A stretch of 64,000 nt of DNA from Pseudomonas antarctica (GTDB lineage Bacteria; Pseudomonadota; Gammaproteobacteria; Pseudomonadales; Pseudomonadaceae), in the NCBI RefSeq assembly GCF_001647715.1, contig NZ_CP015600.1, positions 2,976,001 to 3,040,000 of the forward strand. Direction: 5' to 3'. The notes under the pieces are model-generated. The model saw nothing but the letters and a program-made list of their open reading frames with translations. It did no database searches and had not been told where the DNA came from. Positions 8,097-19,008 of the stretch are shown piece by piece. The position numbers were made by a program, and so were the translations under genes. Each line of letters starts with the position of its first letter. Within the stretch, counting starts at the first letter, position 1.

Positions 8097-8849
8097 TCAA
8101 TACGCGCCGGAGAGCAGGGCGCCGGCCCCAGGAACGATCGGCTCCAGGTCCAGCGCCTTGAGCATGGCGTAGGTGGTAGCGATGGCGGCGGTGAGCACCG
8201 GTTTGCCGGTTTGTGCCTCGACCTTGGCCACCACCGGCAGCGACTGCATCTGCACGCAGGCCGAGAGCACGATCACGTCGACGCCTTCCAGGTTCATACC
8301 GGCGACGATGGCCGGCAGGTTGGCCGGGTCGTGGCGCGCCACTTCGAGGTTGTCGGGGATCTCCAGGGCGCGCCAGTCCACCACGTCAAAGCCTTCTTCG
8401 CGGATGTAGTTCACCACCAGTTCGGTCAGTGGCTTCATATACGGCGCGACAATTGCGATGCGCTTGGCGCCCATGACTTTCAGGCCTTCGATCAGCGCAC
8501 CGGCGCTGGTGATGACCGGAGCGTTGGCGTCGTTATCCGCCGTGGCCTTGCGCAGGCGCTGTTCGGAGTTGCGGTGATAACCCAGCCCCATCGCCATGAT
8601 CGCCACCAGGCAGGCGTAACCCAGCACGTCGACCTTGGCATCGGACAGTTCAACGGCGCAACGGTCGGATTCGCCGTCCATCGCCGCCAGTTCTTCTTTG
8701 CGCACTTGCTTCATGCGCATGCGGCTGGAGTGAAAGGTAAAGCGCTCGGGGCGAATCGCCTGGCGCGCAGTGAGCATCGCCGGGATCTCGGTTTCCATGG
8801 TGGTGTTGGAACTCGGCACGATCTGGCCGATGCGGTAAGGCTTCTGCAT
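8097..8849 (-). CDS. nicE: NicE, maleate cis-trans isomerase
   Basis: A 250-residue Asp/Glu racemase superfamily enzyme that converts maleate to fumarate, delivering nicotinate carbon to the TCA cycle. The two catalytic cysteines are present: Cys80 in LGYACLVAIM and Cys198 in LSACVQMQSLP. Asn15 in VPSSNTTME, which holds a substrate carboxylate in this family, is also kept. The ATG at 8849 is preferred to one four codons upstream because GGAG lies 6 bases before it. It sits between nicD and nicF with short gaps. Confidence 0.94.
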   Translation of the reverse strand: MQKPYRIGQIVPSSNTTMETEIPAMLTARQAIRPERFTFHSSRMRMKQVRKEELAAMDGESDRCAVELSDAKVDVLGYACLVAIMAMGLGYHRNSEQRLRKATADNDANAPVITSAGALIEGLKVMGAKRIAIVAPYMKPLTELVVNYIREEGFDVVDWRALEIPDNLEVARHDPANLPAIVAGMNLEGVDVIVLSACVQMQSLPVVAKVEAQTGKPVLTAAIATTYAMLKALDLEPIVPGAGALLSGAY

Positions 8850-8863
8850 GGTGGTCTCCATTC

Positions 8864-10908
<2,045 letters not shown>

Positions 10909-11023
10909 TTATGGTCATCTGTAACGCTTTTATCCCTTTATCTGTTGGGTTTGTTTCGTAAGGTAACGTTGTGGTGCGCTACTTGCAGTCCGTCTGCAAT
11001 TCAGGTCTCATCGTTATTAATTG

Positions 11024-11040
11024 GCGTATACGCTATATAA
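11024..11040. promoter_or_regulatory. Candidate NicR operator and -10 of nicX
   Basis: GCGTATACGC is a perfect 10-base palindrome directly followed by TATATAA, a plausible -10 hexamer region for nicX whose ATG is about 60 bases downstream. A repressor bound here would block RNA polymerase. It matches the nicC-side site in nine bases. The rest of the 307-base divergent gap shows nothing else I can name. Confidence 0.55.
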
Positions 11041-11098
11041 ATGCACTAAAGTGAAGCGCGGTGCTTGAACGTGGTGCAGCCCAACAGGAGACAGGAAA

Positions 11099-12151
11099 AT
11101 GCCGGTAAGCGATTGCGAACTGACCCAGATGTTTGAACACGTGCTGACGCTGTCGAAGGTCGATCCGACCCAGAGCGTTGCCGTGCTCAAGAGCCATTAC
11201 TCCGACCCACGCACCGTGCGCGCCGCGATGGATGCTGCGCAGCGCCTGGGGGCCAAGGTGTATGCGGTGGAGCTGCCGTCGTTCAACCATCCCAAGGCGA
11301 TGGGCAATGACATGACCGCCTACTGCGGCGACACCGCGCTCACCGGCAATATTGCCGCCCAGCGTGCGCTGGAAGCGGCTGACCTGGTCGTCGACACCAT
11401 GATGTTGCTGCACTCGCCAGAGCAGGAGCAGATCCTCAAGACCGGCACCCGCATCCTGCTGGCCGTGGAGCCCCCGGAAGTGCTGGCGCGCATGCTGCCC
11501 ACAGAAGAAGACAAGGTGCGTGTGCTGGCGGCCGAGCAGTTGCTGAAAAAGGCGCGCTCGATTCACGTCAAATCCCGCGCCGGCAGTGACTTTCGTGCGG
11601 CATTGGGGCAGTACCCGTCAGTGACCGAGTACGGTTTTGCCGATGAGCCGGGGCGTTGGGACCACTGGCCCAGCGGCTTCCTGTTCTCCTGGCCCAATGA
11701 AGAAACCGCCGAGGGCGTGCTGGTGCTGGACATCGGTGACATCCTGCTGCCGTTCAAGACCTACGCGCGCGAGAAGATCACGCTGGAGATCGAGAAGGGC
11801 TTTATCACCAAGATCCACGGCGGCTTCGAGGCTGAATACCTGCGTGATTACATGAAGTATTTCAACGACCCCGAGGTGTACGGCATCTCTCATATCGGCT
11901 GGGGTTTGCAGCCACGGGCGCAGTGGACTGCCATGGGGCTGCATGACAAGAACGACGGTATGTGCATGGACGCGCGGGCGTTCTATGGCAATTTCCTGTT
12001 CTCCACCGGGCCCAATACCGAGGTGGGTGGGACGCGCAAGACGCCGTGCCATATGGATATTCCGCTGCGGCATTGTGATGTGTATCTGGATGATGAGGCG
12101 GTTGTTATCGCCGGTGACGTCGTCGCGCCAGCCGCCTCACTGGCCCGCTGA
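11099..12151 (+). CDS. nicX: NicX, 2,5-dihydroxypyridine 5,6-dioxygenase
   Basis: A 350-residue iron(II) extradiol ring-cleavage enzyme of the leucyl-aminopeptidase-like (M29) fold that opens 2,5-dihydroxypyridine to N-formylmaleamate. The iron ligands reported for P. putida NicX fall at the same numbers here: His265 (ISHIGWG), His318 and Asp320 (PCHMDIP). A strong ribosome site, AGGAGACAGG, precedes the ATG. It is transcribed away from nicC and is followed by nicR after a REPIN. Its product is the substrate of NicD encoded on the other strand. Confidence 0.95.
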   Translation: MPVSDCELTQMFEHVLTLSKVDPTQSVAVLKSHYSDPRTVRAAMDAAQRLGAKVYAVELPSFNHPKAMGNDMTAYCGDTALTGNIAAQRALEAADLVVDTMMLLHSPEQEQILKTGTRILLAVEPPEVLARMLPTEEDKVRVLAAEQLLKKARSIHVKSRAGSDFRAALGQYPSVTEYGFADEPGRWDHWPSGFLFSWPNEETAEGVLVLDIGDILLPFKTYAREKITLEIEKGFITKIHGGFEAEYLRDYMKYFNDPEVYGISHIGWGLQPRAQWTAMGLHDKNDGMCMDARAFYGNFLFSTGPNTEVGGTRKTPCHMDIPLRHCDVYLDDEAVVIAGDVVAPAASLAR

Positions 12152-12161
12152 AGATTCAAAG

Positions 12162-12249
12162 GTGGGAGCGGGCTTGCTCGCGAAAGCGGTGTATCAGTTA
12201 ACAGATTCAGTGGCTGAACCACCGCATTCGCGAGTAAGCCCGCTCCCAC
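12162..12249. repeat. REPIN between nicX and nicR
   Basis: An 88-base REP doublet of the GGCTTGCTCGCGAA class: left half GTGGGAGCGGGCTTGCTCGC, right half the inverse ending in GCCCGCTCCCAC. It fills most of the space between the nicX stop and the nicR start. Confidence 0.88.
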
Positions 12250-12342
12250 AGGGTTGTCCGGGTTTCTTCAGTGAGAAGCTTGAGTCCATGCATTATCCCC
12301 GCCATCATGCCTGCCCATCGCTAGTCACCCACCGAGCCCGCC

Positions 12343-12777
12343 GTGCCTGATTCCTACGTTTTCTCTGAACAAGTTGGCCACCTGCTGCGCAAGGCCTACC
12401 AGCGCCACCTGGCGATCTTTCAGCAGAATGTCGGCGACTCCCAGCTCACTGCCGTGCAGTTTGTCACCCTGTGCGCGCTGCGCGATCACGGTGCAAGTTC
12501 CCTCACCGAACTGGTCAAGGCCACCGCCGTGGACCAGGCGACCATTCGCGGTATTGTCGAGCGGTTAAAGGCCAAGGAGCTGATTACCCTGGAGCCGGAC
12601 CCGCAAGATAAACGCAAGGTGGTGGTCGACCTTTCCGCTGCCGGTGCCGTGCTGGTAGATCAAACCGTGCCCTGTGCCGCGCAGATCAGCGAGCTGACCA
12701 TGAGCAACCTCAACCCGGCCGAACGGGTGGCGGTGTTGTTCCTGTTGCGCAAGATGATCGACGACCCGCAGGAATAA
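12343..12777 (+). CDS. nicR: NicR, MarR-family repressor of the nic genes
   Basis: A 144-residue MarR-type winged-helix protein. The recognition region LTELVKATAVDQATIRGIVERLKAKELI and the wing DPQDKRKVVVDLS are clear. It uses a GTG start; the only nearby upstream ATG in frame is stopped after five codons, so GTG is the best choice, although its ribosome site is weak. In P. putida NicR represses the nicC and nicX operons and 6-hydroxynicotinate is the inducer. Here it follows nicX on the same strand, as there. Confidence 0.9.
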   Translation: MPDSYVFSEQVGHLLRKAYQRHLAIFQQNVGDSQLTAVQFVTLCALRDHGASSLTELVKATAVDQATIRGIVERLKAKELITLEPDPQDKRKVVVDLSAAGAVLVDQTVPCAAQISELTMSNLNPAERVAVLFLLRKMIDDPQE

Positions 12778-12778
12778 G

Positions 12779-12916
12779 TGTGGCAAGCGGGCTTGCCCCG
12801 CATTGGGCAGCGCAGCAGCCCTAAACTGACCCAGCCGCTGGGTTCTCACTGAAAAAGCGCGGCGGCCTTGATAGGGCCCCTTCGCGCCCTAACGCGGGGC
12901 GAACCCGCTCGCCACA
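12779..12916. repeat. Third-class REP palindrome downstream of nicR
   Basis: A palindromic element with outer halves TGTGGCAAGCGGGCTTGCCC and CGGGGCGAACCCGCTCGCCACA-like end and a longer, less symmetrical middle. The same outer ends recur around position 32.4 kb. It occupies the first half of the nicR-nicA gap. Confidence 0.75.
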
Positions 12917-12960
12917 GGGTGTGCCACCATCCGTTGGCATCGTTTTTGCTCTCGGTTCAT

Positions 12961-13048
12961 GTAGTAGTCACTTCACGCATCAAGTGTGTCGCGAGGCCCC
13001 AGGCCGGCGACGCTTTTTTTTGACTGTTTCGTGTAGTAGGCACTTCAC
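12961..13048. promoter_or_regulatory. 16-base direct repeats upstream of nicA
   Basis: GTAGTAGTCACTTCAC at 12961-12976 recurs as GTAGTAGGCACTTCAC at 13033-13048, one mismatch, 72 bases apart. The second copy ends 21 bases before the nicA ATG, over the expected promoter or leader. The spacing of about seven helical turns would suit two regulator dimers on one face of DNA. They are candidate sites for the regulator of nicAB (NicS in P. putida); the assignment is inferred. Confidence 0.5.
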
Positions 13049-13069
13049 CAACTGATACAGGCGAAGCGA

Positions 13070-13561
13070 ATGATCAGCCCCCTCATCACGGTAGCGCTTG
13101 AGGTCAACGGCCACACCCAAGAAGTCAGCGCCATGGCGGATACGCCGCTGTTGCTGGTGTTGCGCAATGACCTGGCGCTCAACGGCGCCAAATACGGCTG
13201 CGGTTTGGGCGAGTGCGGCGCCTGCACTGTGATCATCGATGGCGTGGCGGCGCGTTCTTGTGTGTTCCCATTGTCCGGTGCGGCAGGGCGAGAGATCGTC
13301 ACTCTCGAGGGCCTGGGGACACGCCAGGCGCCGCATCCGGTGCAACAAGTGTTTATCGATGAGCAGGCCGCGCAATGCGGCTACTGCCTCAACGGCATGA
13401 TCATGACCGCCAAGGCCTTGCTCGACCGCAACCCCAGCCCCAGCGAAACCGAGGTCCGCAATGAACTCTCGGGCAACCTCTGCCGCTGTGGCACTCATAT
13501 CGAAATCCTGCGCGCCGTGCTGCGTGCCGCTCACCTCTTGACCGTGGATGGCCGACCATGA
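13070..13561 (+). CDS. nicA: NicA, 2Fe-2S subunit of nicotinate hydroxylase
   Basis: A 163-residue small subunit of the xanthine-oxidase family. The plant-ferredoxin-type cluster is bound by Cys44, Cys49, Cys52 and Cys64 (KYGCGLGECGACTV ... RSC) and the second cluster by Cys103, Cys106, Cys138 and Cys140 (QCGYC ... LCRCG). It carries electrons from the molybdenum centre in NicB during hydroxylation of nicotinate to 6-hydroxynicotinate, the first step of the pathway. Its stop overlaps the nicB start by four bases, so the two are translationally coupled. Confidence 0.95.
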   Translation: MISPLITVALEVNGHTQEVSAMADTPLLLVLRNDLALNGAKYGCGLGECGACTVIIDGVAARSCVFPLSGAAGREIVTLEGLGTRQAPHPVQQVFIDEQAAQCGYCLNGMIMTAKALLDRNPSPSETEVRNELSGNLCRCGTHIEILRAVLRAAHLLTVDGRP

Positions 13562-16500
13562 CCGACACCCCACTTTCCCGTGACCAGTGGCTGGCCAAGG
13601 CCGGCGTCTTACTCGTCGTCGATGACGTGTTGCCGCCTTCGGGCCCGGTGGCCAAGGGCGGCACGCCCACCGTGAAACCCAAGGAGCTGGGGCTGTTTAT
13701 CGCCGTCAACGATGACGGTGTGGTCTATGCGTTCAACGGCCATGTGGATCTGGGCACCGGCATTCGCACCTCACTCGCGCAGATCGTCGCCGAAGAGCTG
13801 GACCTGACCCTGGACCAGGTCAAGATGGTGCTGGGGGATACCGAGCGCGCGCCTAACCAGGGCGCGACCATTGCCAGTGCGACCGTGCAGATTTCAGCGA
13901 TCCCCTTGCGTAACGCTGCGGCCGAGGCGCGACGTTTTTTGCTGGCGCGGGCGGCGGGCCGTTGGGGAGTGAGTACGGGCAGCCTCAAGGTTGAAGCCGG
14001 GGTTATCCGCGCACAGGACGGGCGCAGCACGACCTACGGTGAACTGGTCAGCGGCCAGCACGACCAGTTGCGCATCAGCGGTGATGCACCGTTGAAGGCT
14101 GTCGAGGATTACCGTCTGGTGGGCCAGGGCGCTGCGCGCGTGGATATCCCCGGCAAGGCCACCGGTGAACTGACTTACGTGCACGACATGCGCGTGCCGG
14201 ACATGCTCCATGGTCGCGTCATTCGCCCGCCGTATGCCGGGTTGGATTGCGGGGATTTTGTCGGTAACAGCCTGTTAAGTGTGGACGAGACGTCTATCGC
14301 AGCTATCCCCGGAATCGTCGCCGTAGTGGTGATTCGGGATTTTGTCGGCGTGGTCGCGTTGCGTGAAGAGCAGGCGATCAAGGCCGCCCAAGCATTACAG
14401 GTGCACTGGAAACCCTGGAACAACGCCTTGCCGGACATGAGTGATGTCGAGCAGGCCATCCGCGACAACCCACGGGTGCGCCGCACGGTGCTTGACCAGG
14501 GCAATGTCGATGCAGCCCTGGCCGGTGCCAGCCAGCGCATGCCGCGCAGTTACCTGTGGCCGTACCAGATGCATGGCTCGATTGGTCCCTCGTGTGGCGT
14601 GGCCGATTACCAGGCAGCCGGGAGTCGGGTGTGGTCCGGCAGCCAGAACCCCCACCTGTTAAGGGCGGATCTGGCGTGGTTGGTTGAGTGCGATGAAAAC
14701 CTGATTGATGTCATCCGTATGGAAGCCGCCGGCTGCTACGGGCGTAATTGTGCCGATGATGTGTGCGCCGATGCCTTACTGTTATCCCGCGCCGTGGGCA
14801 AGCCGGTGCGGGTGCAACTGACCCGTGAACAGGAACACCTGTGGGAGCCCAAGGGCACGGCGCAGTTGATGGATGTGGACGGCGGCCTCAACGCCGACGG
14901 CAGCATTGCCGGCTATGATTTTGAAACCAGTTACCCCTCCAACGGCGCACCGACCCTGGCACTGTTGCTCACCGGTCGCGTCGAGCCGGTGGCGGCGATG
15001 TTCGAGATGGGCGACCGCACCTCGATCCCGCCGTATGACATCGACCACATGCGCGTGACCATCAACGACATGGCGCCCATCGTACGCGCCTCGTGGATGC
15101 GCGGCGTGTCGGCCTTGCCCAACACCTTTGCCCATGAATCCTATATCGACGAACTGGCGTTTGCGGCCGGTGTCGACCCGGTGGAATACCGCCTGCGCTA
15201 CCTCAAGGATGAGCGTGCCATCGACCTGGTGAAGTCCACGGCTGAACGCGCCAATTGGTCACCGCGCACCGCGCCGATGCAAACCGCCAACGAAGACCAC
15301 CTGCTGCGCGGCCGGGGCTTTGCGTACGCGCGTTATATCCACAGCAAGTTCCCCGGCTTCGGCGCGGCGTGGGCGGCCTGGGTGGCGGATGTGGCCATCG
15401 ACAAACAGACCGGCGACGTATCGGTGACGCGCGTGGTGATCGGCCATGACGCGGGGATGATGATCAACCCGGCGGGCGTGCAGCATCAGATTCACGGCAA
15501 TGTGATCCAGTCCACCAGCCGCGTGTTGAAGGAGCGCGTGACCTTTGAAGAGTCGACCGTGGCGAGCAAGGAGTGGGGCGGCTACCCGATCCTGACGTTC
15601 CCCGAAGTGCCGCAGATCGATGTACTGATGATGCCGCGTCAGGACCAGCCGCCAATGGGCGCCGGTGAATCGGCGTCGGTGCCGAGCGCGGCGGCGATTG
15701 CCAACGCGATTTATGATGCCACCGGCATTCGTTTTCGCGAGTTGCCCATCACGCCCGAGCGGGTCTTGGCCGCGCTGAACGCCGGTACGTTGGGCGAACC
15801 TGCCAGGTCGCCGGAAAAACGCAAAAAATGGTGGTTCGGTGCGCTGTTTGCAACCTTGGGCGCGGTGCTGGCCACGGCCTGGCCGTTTCAGCCTGAAATC
15901 GCACCGATTGCACCGCCCGGTGCCGGCACCTGGTCCAAGGCCACCCTGGAACGCGGGCGTTTGCTGGCGGCGGTGGGCGATTGCGCGGTCTGCCATACGG
16001 CACCGGGCGGGGTGACCAACGCAGGCGGGCTGGCGATGCAGACGCCATTCGGCACGTTGTACAGCAGCAATATCACCCCCGATGTGAAGACCGGGATCGG
16101 CGCCTGGTCGTACCCGGCATTCGAGCGCGCGATGCGCGACGGCATTGGCCGCGATGGGCGCAATTTGTATCCGGCGTTTCCCTATACGGCGTTTCGCAAT
16201 ATCAACGATGCCGATATGCAGGCGCTGTATGCCTACCTCATGTCGCAGGCGCCGGTGAGCCAGGCGCCGACGCCGAATGCGATGAATTTCCCGTTCAATA
16301 TCCGGCCGTTGATGGCCGGTTGGAATGCGCTGAATTTAAGGCGTGCAGAAATCACCCCGCAGCCTGAACGCGGTGAGCAGTGGAACCGCGGCAATTATCT
16401 GGTCAATGGTCTGGGGCACTGCGCGGCGTGCCATTCGCCGCGTAACCTGATGGGCGCGGAGAAGGGCGGCAAGGCGTTCCTCGCCGGTGGCCGTGTCGAT

Positions 16501-17082
16501 GGGTGGGAAGCGCCGGCATTGACCGGCTTGTCCAAGGCCCCGACGCCGTGGACTGAAGACCAGTTGTTCAGCTACCTCAGCACCGGTTATTCCGACGCCC
16601 ATGGCGTGGCCGCGGGGCCGATGGGCCCGGTGGTGAGTGAGCTGTCGAAGTTACCCAAGGCGGATATCCGCGCGATGGCGGTGTATTTGGCTTCGCTCAA
16701 TGGCGAAGCGACGGCGCAAGCGCAGGTTGTGGCGGCGACTGTACCGAATCCGAATGGCCGTCGCGTGTTTGAAGGGGCGTGCAAGGCCTGCCATGCCGAT
16801 GGCCTGGGGCCGAAGTTGTTCGGCGTCAGCCCGTCATTGGCGACCAACACCAATGTGCACAGCGACCAGCCGGATAACCTGATCAAGGTGATTTTGCAGG
16901 GTATCAGCAACCCGGCGACCAAGGACCTGGGGTATATGCCGGGCTTCAAGGACAGTTTGTCCACTGCTCAAGTGGCGGATTTGGTTGCGTACCTGCGAGG
17001 GCAATTTGCGCCGAATGCACCGCGCTGGGAAGGGCTGGAACAGACGGTTGCGCACCTGCGTGCCAACCCCGGCACTCACTGA
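13558..17082 (+). CDS. nicB: NicB, molybdenum and cytochrome c subunit of nicotinate hydroxylase
   Basis: A 1174-residue fusion. Residues about 1-740 form the molybdopterin-binding hydroxylase region, including the GAGESASVPSAAAIANA segment with the expected active-site glutamate. A hydrophobic segment near residues 757-777 (WWFGALFATLGAVLATAWPF) may anchor it in the membrane. The C-terminal third has three cytochrome c domains with haem motifs CAVCH, CAACH and CKACH near residues 809, 953 and 1073. This matches P. putida NicB, in which electrons leave through haems to the respiratory chain rather than to FAD. No Tat or Sec signal is evident at the N-terminus. Confidence 0.95.
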   Translation: MTDTPLSRDQWLAKAGVLLVVDDVLPPSGPVAKGGTPTVKPKELGLFIAVNDDGVVYAFNGHVDLGTGIRTSLAQIVAEELDLTLDQVKMVLGDTERAPNQGATIASATVQISAIPLRNAAAEARRFLLARAAGRWGVSTGSLKVEAGVIRAQDGRSTTYGELVSGQHDQLRISGDAPLKAVEDYRLVGQGAARVDIPGKATGELTYVHDMRVPDMLHGRVIRPPYAGLDCGDFVGNSLLSVDETSIAAIPGIVAVVVIRDFVGVVALREEQAIKAAQALQVHWKPWNNALPDMSDVEQAIRDNPRVRRTVLDQGNVDAALAGASQRMPRSYLWPYQMHGSIGPSCGVADYQAAGSRVWSGSQNPHLLRADLAWLVECDENLIDVIRMEAAGCYGRNCADDVCADALLLSRAVGKPVRVQLTREQEHLWEPKGTAQLMDVDGGLNADGSIAGYDFETSYPSNGAPTLALLLTGRVEPVAAMFEMGDRTSIPPYDIDHMRVTINDMAPIVRASWMRGVSALPNTFAHESYIDELAFAAGVDPVEYRLRYLKDERAIDLVKSTAERANWSPRTAPMQTANEDHLLRGRGFAYARYIHSKFPGFGAAWAAWVADVAIDKQTGDVSVTRVVIGHDAGMMINPAGVQHQIHGNVIQSTSRVLKERVTFEESTVASKEWGGYPILTFPEVPQIDVLMMPRQDQPPMGAGESASVPSAAAIANAIYDATGIRFRELPITPERVLAALNAGTLGEPARSPEKRKKWWFGALFATLGAVLATAWPFQPEIAPIAPPGAGTWSKATLERGRLLAAVGDCAVCHTAPGGVTNAGGLAMQTPFGTLYSSNITPDVKTGIGAWSYPAFERAMRDGIGRDGRNLYPAFPYTAFRNINDADMQALYAYLMSQAPVSQAPTPNAMNFPFNIRPLMAGWNALNLRRAEITPQPERGEQWNRGNYLVNGLGHCAACHSPRNLMGAEKGGKAFLAGGRVDGWEAPALTGLSKAPTPWTEDQLFSYLSTGYSDAHGVAAGPMGPVVSELSKLPKADIRAMAVYLASLNGEATAQAQVVAATVPNPNGRRVFEGACKACHADGLGPKLFGVSPSLATNTNVHSDQPDNLIKVILQGISNPATKDLGYMPGFKDSLSTAQVADLVAYLRGQFAPNAPRWEGLEQTVAHLRANPGTH

Positions 17083-17107
17083 TATGTCCAAGACATTTGA
17101 AGATCAA

Positions 17108-18190
17108 CTGTGGGGGCTGGCTTGTCTGCGATGGCGGCGGTTCAGTTGATATCTGCACTGACTGACACACTGCTGTCGCAGCATAGGTATCTACGCAACT
17201 CTTTGTGTCGCTTTAAGTCTGTGGGGGGTGGGTAGATTGAGTACATATCCGTTGCTGCGGTAACGGCTGCTTGGGGTTCCGCCCTTACGGCGGGTCACTT
17301 TTGGCAACGCCCCAAAAGTAACCAAAAGGTCTTTGCCCCACCACTCGGTGCCTCGCCCAGGCTCGGCATGCCCGCACTCCGGCTTGAATCCGTGGGCCGC
17401 CGCAATGGGCCATCCTTGGCCCAGTGCGGCTAACCCGGCGTCCTGCCGGGTTACCCACGGATTCAAGCCTGCGTTCGGCCATCGTGGTTAACGGGGCCTG
17501 TCAGATCAAGATCAAAAGCAGAGCACGGCGGCCTGGTAGCCGACCTGAGTGGTTGAAGCAAAAGCAGGGCAACAGCACAGCAACACCACTTTTACCGGAT
17601 GAAATGAGATCCAACTGTGGGAGCGGGCTTGCTCGCGAATGCGGTGTGTCAGTCAACTTATTTGTAACTGACACACCGCTTTCGCGAGCAAGCCCGCTCC
17701 CACATTTGATTAGGTTCAGCTTCCAAGATCAGGTCGGCTGTCAGGCCGCCTCGGTTTTGCTTTTGATCTAACCACTCAGGTCGGCTACTAGGCCGCCGTG
17801 CTCTGCTTTTGATCTTGATCTGTTTTTGATTTTGATCTTAGGCGCCCCGTTAACCACGCTGGCCGAACGCAGGCTTTGGAGCGTGGGTAACCCGGCAGGA
17901 TGCCGGGTTAGCCGCGATGGGCCAAGGATGGCCCATGGCGGCGGCCCACGGTCCAAAGCCGGAGTGAGGGCACACCGAGCCCTGGCGAGGTGCCGAGTGG
18001 TGGGGCATGAGCCTTTTGGTTACTTTTGGGCTCTTTTCAAAAGTGACCCGCCGTAAGGGCGGAACCCATGTCAGCCGTGACCCAAACAACGGATATGCAC
18101 TCAGCGCCCCCCGACAACCACAGCACTCAACCCGTAAAAAAAGATATGTAGATACCTATGGCTATCGCAGGCAACCCAGCTCCCACTGTT
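17108..18190. repeat. Nested giant inverted repeat, about 1.08 kb, no gene
   Basis: This whole gap between nicB and the TetR gene is one layered palindrome. The outer ends are REP-like halves (TGGGGGCTGGCTTGTCTGCG and its inverse CGCAGGCAACCCAGCTCCCA). Inside are long arms, about 17175-17565 and 17755-18172, inverted relative to each other and nearly identical over long blocks, for example CCGCCCTTACGGCGGGTCAC and CAAAAGTAACCAAAAGG on the left and their complements on the right. The right arm has an extra run of GATCTTGATCT-type sequence. The centre is a REPIN. Open frames in it run in mirror image on both strands and look spurious. Confidence 0.8.
17616..17704. repeat. REPIN at the centre of the giant palindrome
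   Basis: An 89-base REP doublet, TGTGGGAGCGGGCTTGCTCG to its inverse, with the inner hairpin GTGTGTCAGT/ACTGACACAC. It is the most symmetrical GI-class copy in the window and lies exactly in the spacer between the two long inverted arms. Confidence 0.9.
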
Positions 18191-18201
18191 TGAGCCGGTT
18201 T

Positions 18202-18849
18202 CTACAGCGAGGTCGGCGTGACCCCACGCACTACCAAATCACTGATAAACCCCAGCCAATCCTGCTGCGGCCCTTTAGCCGACAGGTCTTCACCGAGGAA
18301 GGAACTGAGGGTGTGGCGATTGGAGTTATAGAAGTAGCACAGCGAGGCGATCATCAAGTACACGTGCTTAAGGTCGATGTCCAGGCGGAACACACCTTGG
18401 GCTTGACCGGCTTCTATGATCGGCCGCAATACGCCGACGGCTTCTCCCGACAGCCGGCGCATCTCGCCGGACTGCTGGGCATGCTTGCCCTGGTGCAAAT
18501 TCTCGATGCTCAGGATCGCCACGAACTCGGGGTGTTTGACGTAGTAATTCCAGATAAACGCCACCAAGTCGCGCAGCGCCTGCACCGGCGCATCCGGGTT
18601 CAGCTTGAGTTTGCTTTCGGCTTTATTGAACTGCTCGTAGATGTGCTCCAGCACGCAGACAAACAGGTGTTCCTTGCTGCCGAAATAGTAATAAAGCATA
18701 CGGTCGTTGGAGTCGGCCGCCTTGGAGATGGTATCGACGCGCCCACCGGAATAGCCGTCGCGGGTGAACACCTGGACCGCCGCCTGCAGAATGCGCGCAC
18801 GTGTCTGGTCGGCCTGTTGGGCGCGAATACCGGTCTTCTTGATCACCAT
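18202..18849 (-). CDS. TetR-family regulator, possible NicS
   Basis: A 215-residue TetR protein. The N-terminal helix-turn-helix is clear: TRARILQAAVQVFTRDGYSGGRVDTISKAADSN with the following YYYFGSKEHLF. The C-terminal domain would bind the effector. In P. putida a TetR repressor, NicS, controls nicAB in response to nicotinate and 6-hydroxynicotinate. This gene is the first real gene after nicB, which makes it a candidate for NicS. It is however divergent from the gamma-glutamyltransferase gene, 159 bases away, and could regulate that instead. The GC-rich direct repeats in front of nicA were not found in front of this gene. Confidence 0.85.
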   Translation of the reverse strand: MVIKKTGIRAQQADQTRARILQAAVQVFTRDGYSGGRVDTISKAADSNDRMLYYYFGSKEHLFVCVLEHIYEQFNKAESKLKLNPDAPVQALRDLVAFIWNYYVKHPEFVAILSIENLHQGKHAQQSGEMRRLSGEAVGVLRPIIEAGQAQGVFRLDIDLKHVYLMIASLCYFYNSNRHTLSSFLGEDLSAKGPQQDWLGFISDLVVRGVTPTSL

Positions 18850-19008
18850 TAAAAAGCGCCTTACCGACAGTCAAGGCGCGAAATATAGCATGGGCATTTT
18901 TGCGGCCGTTCTGTGACCGACAAGTTCTGTAATAAAAACGCCATTGCGCTGGGGATTGGAATCCAGTCGGGCTATTTTGGTGCGTCTTAATAACTAGAGT
19001 AGCCATGG

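Noticed and set aside
12162..17704. Possible CRISPR-like array from the repeated GTGGGAGCGGGCTTGC units
   Set aside because: The units are scattered, paired as inverted halves and lack regular spacers; they are REP elements.
17191..18089. Several open frames of 60-115 codons within the 17.1-18.2 kb gap
   Set aside because: They occur as mirror-image pairs on the two strands of an inverted repeat, have no ribosome sites and no family likeness; they follow from the repeat and are not genes.
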